From Candidatus Parcubacteria bacterium (lineage in GTDB: Bacteria > Patescibacteriota > Minisyncoccia > Phycocordibacterales > GCA-2747955): 7,577 nt of DNA. The notes beneath the pieces were generated by a model. The model did not search any database. It was not told the DNA's origin and worked only from the letters and a program-made list of their open reading frames with translations. Location: positions 1 to 7,577 of the forward strand of contig JALVSO010000002.1 in the NCBI GenBank assembly GCA_027024305.1, given 5' to 3'. Below, in pieces: positions 1 through 6,201 of the stretch. Both the position numbers and the translations under genes were made by a program. Within the stretch, counting starts at the first letter, position 1. Each line of letters starts with the position of its first letter.

Positions 1-51
1 AATTTGATGTTCATAACACCATCAATAATAGAATATCCACAGCTTTGGTAA
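1..51 (+). CDS. Possible 3' end of a protein-coding gene (partial)
   Basis: Frame 1 is open from the window edge to a TAA at 49-51 and ends in the residues IIEYPQLW. The stop lies inside the left arm of a 13-bp hairpin, as is common when a gene runs straight into its terminator. Only 16 codons are visible, so no function can be assigned. Frame 3 (open to a TAA at 124-126) and one minus-strand frame are also open here, so the choice of frame is uncertain. Confidence 0.3.
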   Translation, partial: NLMFITPSIIEYPQLW

Positions 52-79
52 AAGATATCTCATTTGAGGTATCTTTTAC
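48..79 (+). terminator. Hairpin, possible terminator
   Basis: A 13-bp stem (48-60 paired with 67-79) contains one G-U pair and closes a 6-nt loop. The following T-run is weak and interrupted. It could terminate a gene entering from the left. An AT-rich stem of this kind could also be a protein-binding palindrome. Confidence 0.4.
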
Positions 80-101
80 TTTAGACTGGGTTTTATTTCG
101 G

Positions 102-156
102 GTATCATTTTGTGTTGGACAATACTAACACTTTCATTAAAAATAAAAAAATGATA
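102..156. repeat. Nested inverted repeat
   Basis: The perfect 10-bp inverted repeat GTATCATTTT (102-111) and AAAATGATAC (147-156) encloses a second one, GTGTT (112-116) and AACAC (127-131). No ORF or T-tract explains it. It could be an operator, a mobile-element end or an RNA fold. Confidence 0.4.
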
Positions 157-159
157 CAA

Positions 160-430
160 TTCCAGCGCCTAAATGTTTGCGGTGAGCCTGATGCCGTTAC
201 GATGCTTATCACAGAAGCATAGTGGCCGGAAGTCCGACCTGTCGGGTATGGTTAGGCGTGAGAAGCCGGACTTGTCAGGTATGGTGCGGCGTGTGGTTGC
301 TGACTAGTCCGGCTTCGTGGAAAATGTGCTGGTTTCCGACTTGCAACTTGCAACCTGTTCCTTGTAATTTGAATCGACTTCGTGGAAAAGCGCGGTTGTG
401 TGTAAACTCTCGGGCTTCGTGAAAATCATG
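160..430. other. ORF-poor, relatively GC-rich, repeat-rich region
   Basis: No credible gene is seen here, and base composition is clearly richer in G and C than in the flanking genes. Three kinds of structure are visible. One is a hairpin ATGCTT/AAGCAT (202-207 with 215-220). The second is a 17-bp stem with one mismatch (262-278 with 300-316) and a 21-nt loop. The third is a set of short repeats: two copies of a 29-bp element sharing GTC-GGTATGGT-GGCGTG (232-260 and 265-293), three copies of a box close to GGCTTCGTGGAAAA (311-324, 376-389, 413-425), and a tandem CTTGCAA pair (340-353). A structured non-coding RNA or a mobile-element remnant would fit. I do not recognise a known RNA family. 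Confidence 0.5.
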
Positions 431-434
431 ATAA

Positions 435-440
435 TAAATT
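435..440 (+). promoter_or_regulatory. -10-like box upstream of first tRNA-His half
   Basis: TAAATT sits 6 nt before the first tRNA-derived copy at 447. It matches, with one base deleted, the TAAAAT box found 7 nt before the second and third copies. Confidence 0.35.
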
Positions 441-446
441 AAATAT

Positions 447-646
447 GGTGGCTATGGTATAATGGTTATTACAGCCAAGATTATGAATTCAGGGTGGCTC
501 CGCGGAGCCATACCAGATTTGCAAAAAAATTAGACTAAAATTGAATATGGTGGCTATGGTATAATGGTTATTACAGCCAAGATTATGGATTCAGGGTGGC
601 TCCGCGGAGCCATGTTGGATTGAAAAATTAGACTAAAATTAAATAT
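447..646 (+). repeat. Two tandem tRNA-His 5'-half repeats with their own promoters
   Basis: Two near-identical units start at 447 and 549 (102 and 98 bp). Each begins with the same 29 bases as the intact tRNA-His at 647: G-1, the acceptor 5' strand, the D arm and up to G27-C28. They then diverge into a shared segment with TTATG where the anticodon loop would lie, followed by a perfect 16-bp palindrome TGGCTCCGCGGAGCCA (495-510 and 597-612). No T arm and no complete acceptor 3' strand follow, so neither unit can fold as a normal tRNA. Each unit ends with TAGACTAAAATT, a -10-like box placed 7 nt before the next copy, so promoter and 5' half were duplicated together. They could be decayed tRNA copies, integration scars or sources of tRNA fragments. 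Confidence 0.75.
634..639 (+). promoter_or_regulatory. -10 box of tRNA-His
   Basis: TAAAAT lies 7 nt before the tRNA first base at 647, which places transcription start at or next to the tRNA 5' end. The same box at the same spacing (536-541) precedes the tRNA-like copy at 549. Confidence 0.5.
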
Positions 647-722
647 GGTGGCTATGGTATAATGGTTATTACAGCGGGTTGTGGCTCCGCTTATCCCGGT
701 TCGATCCCGGGTAGCCACCCCA
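647..722 (+). tRNA. tRNA-His, anticodon GTG
   Basis: A complete cloverleaf is visible. The extra G-1 (647) typical of tRNA-His faces C73 (719). The acceptor stem (648-654 with 712-718) is fully paired. The D arm has A14, G18, G19 and A21 in place. The anticodon stem 674-678/686-690 has one G-U pair, with anticodon GTG at 681-683 after T33. The variable loop has four bases. The T stem has five G-C pairs and the loop TTCGATC. CCA is encoded at 720-722. C38 in the anticodon loop is slightly unusual. A terminator hairpin follows directly. Partial copies of this gene flank it on both sides. Confidence 0.95.
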
Positions 723-929
723 ATAAAGAAAAACGGCCCACTGTGTCGTTTTTCTTTTAGTCCGCAGCGGGTTGTGGCTCCGCTGCTGATATTCTCGCTG
801 ACGCCTCCGCGGTTCGATCCCGGGTAGCCACCCCAATAAAGAAAAACGGCCCACTGTGTCGTTTTTCTTTTAGTCCGCAGCGGGTTGTGGCTCCGCTGCT
901 GATATTCTCGCTGACGCCTCCGCGGTTCG
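697..929 (+). repeat. 113-bp perfect tandem duplication carrying the tRNA-His 3' end
   Basis: The unit 697-809 is repeated at 810-922, followed by a 7-base remnant CGGTTCG (923-929). I find no differences between the two copies. Each unit contains, in order, the tRNA T arm and acceptor 3' strand with CCA, the tRNA terminator hairpin, a copy of the His anticodon arm (with TTGTGGCTCCGC), and a 26-base segment of unknown origin. The junction microhomology CGGTTCG lies in the tRNA T arm. The second tRNA 3' end (810-835) therefore lacks a proper 5' half. Duplication of a tRNA 3' end is the usual trace of site-specific integration at a tRNA gene, but slipped replication would also give this pattern. 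Confidence 0.85.
725..757 (+). terminator. tRNA-His terminator (copy at 838-870)
   Basis: The 11-bp stem AAAGAAAAACG / CGTTTTTCTTT encloses an 11-nt loop and has a T-rich right arm. It begins three bases after the encoded CCA. It is duplicated exactly 113 bp downstream (838-870) as part of the tandem repeat. Confidence 0.7.
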
Positions 930-1022
930 GTGCCTCAAAAACAAGAACTATCCAACAGCGGGAACTTTTTCATTTTACCCTTTTTCGTAAGACCCTCGAC
1001 TTTAAAAAATTTACCCTAAAAA
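930..1022. other. Spacer with no recognised feature
   Basis: AT-rich sequence lies between the end of the tandem duplication and the stop of the minus-strand gene at 1023. I see no gene or clear terminator, only two short TTTACCCT-like stretches. Confidence 0.5.
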
Positions 1023-1820
1023 CTAAGCATCAAAAAAAGGTGACGGGATAACATCATCATCTGAACCATCATCCAGATGAATGCTATAAAACTCCTCTAC
1101 ATATTTAACAAATTTTTTTAAAGAATTTCTAACCTCTCTTGGAGATAAAGACTTTCCAACCACATGGCTTTGCCACCAAATGGGGAATTCCTCAAAAGCA
1201 AACTCCTCATCAATCATTTCATATTCAACAAAGCCGCTAAAAAAAGCGTTCCTTATAAAAGTAAAAGCCACTCTAAGATGTTTATCAACGGTATTCTCTT
1301 TGTATCTTTCTTTTAAATAAATCTCATAGGCCGGTAAAATTTCTTCCTCAAATTTTCTACGGAAAGGCTCCTGTTTTATCTCTATTTCCTCCATCAACTC
1401 CTCAAATTCATCACTGCTCAACTCCAGGTCGCCAATTTTAATAATCGGACCATCTCCTTCCCTCTCCCCATCCGATTTTAGAGGGTCGGGCACCTCTTCC
1501 GGATCATAGCCGTAAACCTCCTTAAATTTTTCATGGGGAGAAAGGCCACCCAAACTTTTATGGGGCGAGTAATTTCATAAAATATTGTAGGCTTCCGCAA
1601 TCTCCATGCTTTCTTCTGAGTCAATATCTTTATCTGCAAAAACCGATAACACTTGAACAAAAAGTCTGTTGTTATCATTTATCTCGGCTTTATAAATTTC
1701 ATCCTTTAATTTGGACAGGTCTAACTTCTTTTCAAGTTTATACTTTTTCAGCTTTTTTTTTAAGGTTGTCTCTGCTTTCTCCACCATCTTTAAATCCTCC
1801 TTATTTTCTTTCTTTTTCAT
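1023..1820 (-). CDS. Unrecognised 265-aa protein with WN...LGG-SP motif, one UGA-Trp codon
   Basis: With TGA (1575-1577) read as Trp82, two fragments become one 265-aa frame from ATG at 1820 to TAG at 1023. The N-terminus is strongly lysine-rich (residues 1-45). Residues 82-100 read WNYSPHKSLGGLSPHEK. This resembles the segment near the end of rve-type integrases (RPH-SLGG-TP) and also a WN-TP-LGG-SP motif that I recall from bacterial proteins of unclear role. The Trp-Asn pair is the expected start of that motif. No DDE catalytic core is present, so this is not an intact transposase. An acidic middle (about 115-150) leads into a helical C-terminal part with WWQSH, which may be a DNA-binding core-like domain (weak inference). 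It also uses TGG for two Trp codons. No Shine-Dalgarno sequence precedes the start. Function unknown. Confidence 0.75.
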
Positions 1821-1939
1821 ACTTATATTTTTTTAATAATAACTTTTTCCAAGTCTAACAAAAACCACCCTCACCCGTCAAGCTTAATACTGCACCGGAC
1901 TACAATCCTTAAATAAAATCAACTTAAAATAATTATTCA

Positions 1940-1948
1940 TGATAAAAT
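1940..1948 (+). promoter_or_regulatory. Extended -10 box, leaderless start of rluF-like gene
   Basis: TGA-TAAAAT ends 6 nt before the ATG at 1955. A -10 hexamer normally ends about 7 nt before the transcription start, so +1 would be the A of ATG. No clear -35 box is seen, as expected for an extended -10 promoter. Confidence 0.55.
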
Positions 1949-1954
1949 GAGAGA

Positions 1955-2806
1955 ATGAAAAAAAGAAAACACTTTCCCAGAGAAAAAGGATTTGGCAAGG
2001 AAAAAATAAGCAAAAATATTTTAGGTAAAATTAAAAAGAAGAAAGTTAAAACCCTGGTTAAAAAAAGAAACGAACGAGAAAAAATTCAAGAAAACACTTC
2101 CAGGGATTATCCCATGCGTTTATCTCGAGCCATGTATCTGCAAAATATCTGCTCCCGTCGTGAAGCCGACCGTTTAATAGAACAGGGGCAAGTTTTGGTT
2201 AATGGCAAGAAGGCCGTTTTGGGTATGAAAGTTCAAGAAAAGGACTCCATAGAAATTAAAAAAGAGGCTCAAGAAAAATTGAAAAAGAAAAAAATAATTA
2301 TTTTTAATAAACCCATGGGGGTGGTTTCCCACAACCCCCAAAATGGTGAAAAAGAGCCCAATGATTTTTTACCTTTCAAAGAAAAGCTTTCCCCCGTCGG
2401 ACGTCTGGACAAAGCCAGTCATGGTCTATTGCTAATGACCGATGATGGACGACTGGTCAATAAGCTTTTAAATCCAAGGTACGACCATGAAAAAAAATAT
2501 ATCGTAAAGGTTGATAAACACCTGACCAAAGATTTTTATCAAAAAATGGAAGCCGGGGTTAATATTGAGGGCTACTTGACCAAGCCGGCTAAAATTGAAA
2601 AGGTAGAGCCCAGAGTTTTTTCCCTGATTATTTCCGAGGGCAAAAAACATCAAATTAGGCGAATGTGTGCCGCTCTGGGCTATAAAGTTATAGATCTCAA
2701 AAGAGTTTCCTTTTTAAATCTGGAACTTGGAGATTTAAAACCCGGTCAGTGAAGAAAACTAAGCGGTGCTGAAAAAGAAAAAATTTATAAAATCATTAAA
2801 AATTAA
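1955..2806 (+). CDS. 23S rRNA pseudouridine synthase, RsuA/RluB/RluF family
   Basis: This 283-aa enzyme would isomerise a specific uridine in rRNA to pseudouridine. Residues 1-50 form a lysine/arginine-rich extension. An S4 RNA-binding domain follows (about 54-100: MRLSRAMYLQN, CSRREADRLI, G-VLVNG). The catalytic domain contains GRLDKASHGLLLMTDDG with the nucleophile Asp152. It is followed by HEKKYIV and by EGKKHQIRRMCAALGYKV. HEK-Y-V-VDK, the AGV segment and IRRMC look closest to RluF. The apparent end at TGA 2750-2752 falls at the family's conserved PG-Q/E-W-R-L site. Read as Trp266, the frame continues 17 residues to TAA at 2804-2806. That gives the normal family C-terminus, and a strong terminator follows at once. 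The exact target uridine cannot be read from sequence. Confidence 0.92.
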
Positions 2807-2849
2807 AAAACCGCACACTCATTCTTGCACAGAATGAGTGTGTGGTTTT
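2807..2849 (+). terminator. Strong terminator after rluF-like gene
   Basis: A 19-bp stem (2807-2825 with 2831-2849) has one G-U pair and a 5-nt loop. Its A-rich left end and TTTT right end make it usable from either strand. It begins directly after the TAA at 2806, which supports the TGA read-through end of the gene. Confidence 0.85.
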
Positions 2850-2861
2850 GTCTTGTAATTA

Positions 2862-2883
2862 AAAAACCCCGGAGGGGGTTTTT
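2862..2883. terminator. Bidirectional terminator between convergent genes
   Basis: The 9-bp stem AAAAACCCC / GGGGTTTTT has a 4-nt loop and T-runs on both strands. It lies just past the stop of the minus-strand RRM gene and is probably that gene's terminator. Confidence 0.8.
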
Positions 2884-2888
2884 AAAAA

Positions 2889-3146
2889 TTATTGATCGTC
2901 TCTCGGGTTAGCTTCATCAACATTGATCTCTCTACCCTTCAATTCAAAGCCCTGCATTTCTTCCTTGGCTTTCTCGGCGGCGGCATCGTCTTCAAGAGTT
3001 ACGAAACCGAAACCTCTGGATCTTCCGGAATACTTATCAGTTGCCACAAAAGCATCTGAAACTTCTCCGTACTTTGAAAAGGCATCTTTAAGATCTTGCG
3101 CTCCAACCTCCCATGCTAAATTTCCTACAAATAATTTTTTTGACAT
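2889..3146 (-). CDS. RRM-domain RNA-binding protein
   Basis: This 85-aa protein consists almost entirely of one RNA recognition motif. RNP2 is LFVGNL at residues 5-10, and RNP1 is RGFGFVTL at residues 44-51. The aromatic residues F46 and F48 would stack on RNA bases. A short acidic tail ends in NPRDDQ. The size and plan match the small single-RRM proteins of cyanobacteria, proteobacteria and CPR bacteria, which bind single-stranded RNA; the exact target is unknown. Trp12 is encoded by TGG. The gene stands alone between a terminator and an AT-rich divergent region. The ATG at 3146 has no Shine-Dalgarno sequence before it. Confidence 0.93.
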   Translation of the reverse strand: MSKKLFVGNLAWEVGAQDLKDAFSKYGEVSDAFVATDKYSGRSRGFGFVTLEDDAAAEKAKEEMQGFELKGREINVDEANPRDDQ

Positions 3147-3168
3147 TTTAAATTTAATTTATTTTTTA

Positions 3169-3196
3169 ATTTTAATATTTTAAACTTTTCTTCCAA
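3169..3196 (-). promoter_or_regulatory. Possible promoter of RRM gene
   Basis: On the minus strand, TTGGAA (3191-3196) and TAAAAT (3169-3174) are 16 nt apart. This would start transcription about 16 nt before the ATG. The region is so AT-rich that chance matches are likely. Confidence 0.3.
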
Positions 3197-3324
3197 GCCG
3201 AGCTCAAATGTCTACAAAAATGTAAATATCTGCTAACCCACTCATCCTAAAAGTTTCCACTATTATACTATCTTTACAGAAAAACACAATCCGAGAATGA
3301 CCGAAGACAAAAACCAAACTTTTA

Positions 3325-3333
3325 TGATAAAAT
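3325..3333 (+). promoter_or_regulatory. Extended -10 box upstream of DUF937-like gene
   Basis: TGA-TAAAAT is identical to the box before the rluF-like gene. Here it would give a leader of about 16 nt of A-rich sequence without a Shine-Dalgarno motif. Confidence 0.4.
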
Positions 3334-3355
3334 GTCAAAAAATAATTAAAAAAAT

Positions 3356-3937
3356 ATGAGCAATTTATTAAATAACCTTATTGAAAAAATCGGAGAAGAG
3401 GAGCTGGTAAAAACCGGTGAGCGTTTCAATCTAAAACCGGATAAAAGCAAAAAGTTATCCGCGGAAGCCATTTCTGTACTGATTGGCGGCCTGGCTAAAA
3501 ACATGAAAGACTCGGAAAAGGCTGACAAAGTCATGGATATGTTGGACGAAGACAAAGCTTTAATAAAAAAGAATAGTGAGAACGAGTTAGGTATTTTAAG
3601 AGAACTTTTTAACAATAAAGAAAATAAAATTTTCAAAGGACTGGCCAAAAGCAATCTGATGAAAAAACATGAAGTAAAAGATTTCATGGTTGCAATTACT
3701 CCTCTCCTCATGGGGGCTATAGCCCAAACCGCCAAAGAAACAAATATGGACAAAAAGGTTCTCTCCACTGTTTTGGAAATGGCCGGTAGAGCTGATTTGA
3801 AAAGGGTGCAAAATTCCAAGATTCTTTCCATCATTGATTTAGACAAAGATGGGAGGATTGGAGATGATTTGCCTAAAATTTTAGGCCTTTTAAGCAAACT
3901 CTTTAAATTTTTTGGTTCAAAAAAACCAAGAAGATAA
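3356..3937 (+). CDS. DUF937-like protein of unknown function
   Basis: This 193-aa soluble, helical protein has no signal peptide. The overall plan resembles DUF937 (YidB-like) proteins: repeated helical segments with ISVLIGGLAKNM and ITPLLMGAIAQTAKE, then an acidic loop and a short C-terminal helix. Residues 161-170, DLDKDGRIGD, match the first part of an EF-hand or dockerin-type calcium loop (D-x-D-x-D-G-x-I). The usual acidic residue at loop position 12 is Leu, so calcium binding is uncertain. The end is basic (KKPRR). It converges on the VTT-MYG1 gene with only 19 bases between stops and no strong terminator between them. Family assignment is from pattern recall; the molecular role is unknown. 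Confidence 0.7.
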   Translation: MSNLLNNLIEKIGEEELVKTGERFNLKPDKSKKLSAEAISVLIGGLAKNMKDSEKADKVMDMLDEDKALIKKNSENELGILRELFNNKENKIFKGLAKSNLMKKHEVKDFMVAITPLLMGAIAQTAKETNMDKKVLSTVLEMAGRADLKRVQNSKILSIIDLDKDGRIGDDLPKILGLLSKLFKFFGSKKPRR

Positions 3938-3956
3938 AATTTTCTGCGAAAAGTAA

Positions 3957-5525
3957 CTACTTTTTTTCATCCTCACTACTTAAAAGTTTTTTCACCATTT
4001 TTTCGGCCGAGGCTTTGGAATCAACCAAGGCAATCCACCCACCGCTGTGGCAAAAAATGGCTCCCCGCACTCCGCTGACAACCTCAAGCTCTTCCCCCCT
4101 TAAGCCACATCAACTTTCGGGCATCTCTTTTTTCACCTCTTTACTTTTATTATCCTTGGCTACCGAGTGAATAACCCACCTGTCACCCCTCCTTTTAACC
4201 AAAAAAAGCAACTCCGGATACTTAGGAAAGGCTTTGCCCAGAGAAAGATTCTCTTCAACTCAGAGGACTCTTTTATCATCAGCCTCTTTGTATAGAAGAT
4301 CCAACTTTTTTTCATCATTCAACCTTTTCTCACTCCACTTTATTTCATTGGCCAAAACGGTTTTAAAAATCTCCAAAACCTTTAAGAAAGCCTCATCATA
4401 ATCCTCCTTCTCCGAACTCAAGGGCAAAAAGGAATTCTTAAGGGAAGGCAAACCATAGAGAAAAAAATTAAAATTCGGCCTACAGAGATTTAAGCCATTA
4501 TCGTTGGCATCTACTCCCAAAACCAAATCAAAATCTATCTTCTTAGCCACCTCCTTGGAGCCACAGAGCTTCTCTCCGTATTTTTTTCAAACCAGACCAA
4601 ATGATGAGTATGGCACTCCGCTCTCTCTAACCATGGCCCCTCCCCTTTGATGATGATCAAAAAAATTATAGTCCGGATTATACTCTCCTCCCACATCTAA
4701 AAGGTAAACCTCATCCAATCCGACTTTTTCAATGGCTTCTTTTTTATAGCTTTCTATCTTATCTCTGTCGCTTTCCCTAATAACCTCATAGGCCAAGCCT
4801 CTTTTCTCCAAAAAAAGAGCCAGGGTGGCCACAGAAAAAATATCATCAAGATGAAAGTTATAAGCGTGGGTAATCAGCTTAACCTTTTTTAAGTGTAAAA
4901 AGTGGTAGAGAGCCTTTGAAAAAAGGATAATCAGAATATTAAAAAGAAGAAGAAAAAACAACAGTTTATTTTCTCTGCCAATGGCATCGGCTCCAAAAGA
5001 TAAAATAAAGGTAATAGGCAAAAGACCCAGAGCTGAAGTCAAGAAATATTTTCAAAATTTTACTTTCTTATTTAGACCCAGATAATAGGATAATCCATCC
5101 GGAGGAGTAAAGAAACGAAAGAAAAGCAGATTGGCAAAATTTAAATTTTTAGGAACCTTGGTCTGAAAAAACTTTAAATCATCTTCTGAAAAAATTTTAA
5201 AAACCGTCTTCTCCCCCCTAGTCCTGGCCAAGTAAAAAGAAATAATGCTACCCAAAAGGACCGCAAAAAAAGTCAAAAGAAAAGTTTTTCCGGAACCAAA
5301 AATTTTTGAAATAAAAGGGATGGCCGGAGCAATGGTAATCGGTGAAAAGATAAAAGAAACAACGACGGCCAGAATATAGACCAGGGCGGAACTTACCAAA
5401 AAGCGCTGGGCAAAAAACTCTCTCAACTGTTCCAAAGGATTTTCCAAAAGAAAAACCAAAATAAAAGATAGCGAAACAACCAAAAAGAAAAGTCAGGGCA
5501 GATGTTTGTTTATTCTACTTTTCAT
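3957..5525 (-). CDS. VTT (DedA-type) membrane domain fused to MYG1-type hydrolase; five UGA-Trp codons
   Basis: Reading TGA as Trp at residues 11, 158, 313, 422 and 472 joins several fragments into one 522-aa frame (ATG 5525 to TAG 3957). Residues about 12-180 form a VTT/DedA membrane domain with several hydrophobic helices, the FFRFFTPPDGLSYYLG segment and FWKYFLTSALGLLP. Another hydrophobic helix follows (about 187-205). Residues about 216-515 are MYG1-like: THAYNFHLDDIFSVA (His220, His225, Asp227, Asp228), DVGGEY (277-282), FDHHQR (Asp290, His291, His292), YSSFGLVW (313), VDANDNG (339-344), and C-terminal PESWCGLRGEEL with Trp472. MYG1 proteins are DHH-like metal-dependent hydrolases; eukaryotic MYG1 is reported as a 3'-5' RNA exonuclease. 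Known VTT proteins move or scramble lipids. I know of no such fusion. The arrangement suggests a membrane-anchored cytosolic hydrolase. TGG is used for three further Trp codons. Confidence 0.88.
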
Positions 5526-5531
5526 AGAAAG

Positions 5532-5540
5532 AGTATATCA
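5532..5540 (-). promoter_or_regulatory. Extended -10 box, leaderless start of VTT-MYG1 gene
   Basis: On the minus strand, TGA-TATACT ends 6 nt before the ATG at 5525, so transcription would begin at the start codon. It lies just after the upstream gene's terminator, indicating an independent transcription unit. Confidence 0.6.
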
Positions 5541-5555
5541 TAAATAGAGCTGCAA

Positions 5556-5583
5556 CAAAAAAGCGGCAAGCTCCGCCGCCGCT
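5556..5583 (-). terminator. Terminator after Met-rich gene
   Basis: On the minus strand, a GC-rich 6-bp stem AGCGGC / GCCGCT with a 10-nt loop is followed by a run of six T. It separates the atpC/Met-rich unit from the VTT-MYG1 gene. Confidence 0.75.
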
Positions 5584-5613
5584 CTTGCTATCCCGACAAT
5601 AAAAGTGAAAAAA

Positions 5614-5919
5614 TTATCTCAAATTTCTGTCGGATGATCGTGGGTTACCCATGGACTCCATCATCATTTTTTGCAATTTGGCCTGGTGCCTCCTCATCAC
5701 CCCCATGGCTGCGGCCATCTGATTCTTTCCGCCCTTAACTTCTTCTTCAATCTCCTTGGCGATTCCTTCAAAAAAATCCGGGTTTTTTTCCAACATGGCC
5801 ATTAGAGCGGCTCTTTGATCTTCCGGCAGATTTTTCATTTGCCTTTCCATCATCTTCTCAACAGCCTTTCCCTTGGCCTTATCTTTTAAATTCTTCACTT
5901 TATCTCCTATTCCAAACAT
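5614..5919 (-). CDS. Conserved-looking Met-rich helical protein, function unknown
   Basis: This 101-aa protein starts at ATG 5919; a TTG nine bases upstream is in frame but less likely. It is highly charged and predicted to be mostly helical, with 13 methionines and segments LPEDQRAALMAMLEKNPDFF and MRRHQAKLQKMMMESM. There is no signal peptide or membrane helix. Similar small proteins occur as hypotheticals in CPR genomes (from recall, not checked). It starts 25 bases after the atpC stop on the same strand without a visible promoter between, so the two are probably cotranscribed. I cannot assign a function. Confidence 0.75.
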   Translation of the reverse strand: MFGIGDKVKNLKDKAKGKAVEKMMERQMKNLPEDQRAALMAMLEKNPDFFEGIAKEIEEEVKGGKNQMAAAMGVMRRHQAKLQKMMMESMGNPRSSDRNLR

Positions 5920-5944
5920 AATTTTCAAATTAAAAATTTATAAT

Positions 5945-6178
5945 CTATAAAACCACAATAGTTTCATTTTTATTAACTTCCACAAAGCCTTTCTCTATAT
6001 TTAATTCCTCTTTTTTGCCGTCAATGGTCGTATAAATAACCTTCCCCTCCCTCAAAGGCGATAAAAGAGGAGCATGACCGGGCATAATTTCCAACTCCCC
6101 ACGGCCCCCGGGCAAAATTACCGATTGAAAATCTCCTTCAAAAATTTTCCGGTCTATTTTGGCAATAATTAATTTCAT
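5945..6178 (-). CDS. atpC: F1 ATP synthase epsilon subunit, N-terminal domain only
   Basis: This 77-aa protein matches the beta-sandwich domain of the epsilon subunit, with the hallmark GGRGELEIMPGHAPLLSPL (24-42) and the strands K-I-F-G and G-V-V-N. In the complex this domain contacts the gamma subunit and the c-ring at the base of the central stalk. The family is usually 130-140 aa. Here the C-terminal two-helix domain that inhibits ATP hydrolysis is absent, and the frame ends cleanly in TAG. ATG 6178 is preferred over the in-frame TTG three bases earlier. The usual neighbour atpD is not upstream; an FtsB-like gene ends 153 bases away. A TATAAT box lies about 24 bases before the start, so the gene appears to have its own promoter. 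Confidence 0.9.
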   Translation of the reverse strand: MKLIIAKIDRKIFEGDFQSVILPGGRGELEIMPGHAPLLSPLREGKVIYTTIDGKKEELNIEKGFVEVNKNETIVVL

Positions 6179-6201
6179 CAAAGTTAAATTAAGTCTAGGC
6201 G

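Noticed and set aside
188..193. CTGATG box suggesting a hammerhead ribozyme
   Set aside because: The required GAAA core box and flanking stems are not at the right spacing.
222..422. 66-codon plus-strand open frame
   Set aside because: It spans short repeats and hairpins, and the product is cysteine/tryptophan/arginine-rich with no domain-like character.
160..446. Integron attC site or CRISPR array
   Set aside because: No attC core pair is seen, and the repeats are too few, imperfect and irregularly spaced for CRISPR.
669..854. 61-codon minus-strand open frame
   Set aside because: It is a translation of the tRNA-His gene and the 113-bp repeat, and its internal duplication simply mirrors the DNA repeat.
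1023..1820. Intact insertion-sequence transposase
   Set aside because: There is no DDE or HUH catalytic core, and no matching terminal inverted repeats or target duplication were seen.
3297..3371. Short plus-strand ORF starting at ATG 3297 and overlapping the DUF937-like start
   Set aside because: It is about 24 codons, in another frame, with no promoter at the usual spacing and no recognisable product.
3957..5525. Pseudogene decayed by several stop mutations
   Set aside because: All interruptions are TGA, none is TAA, TAG or a frameshift, and the motifs on both sides of each are intact.
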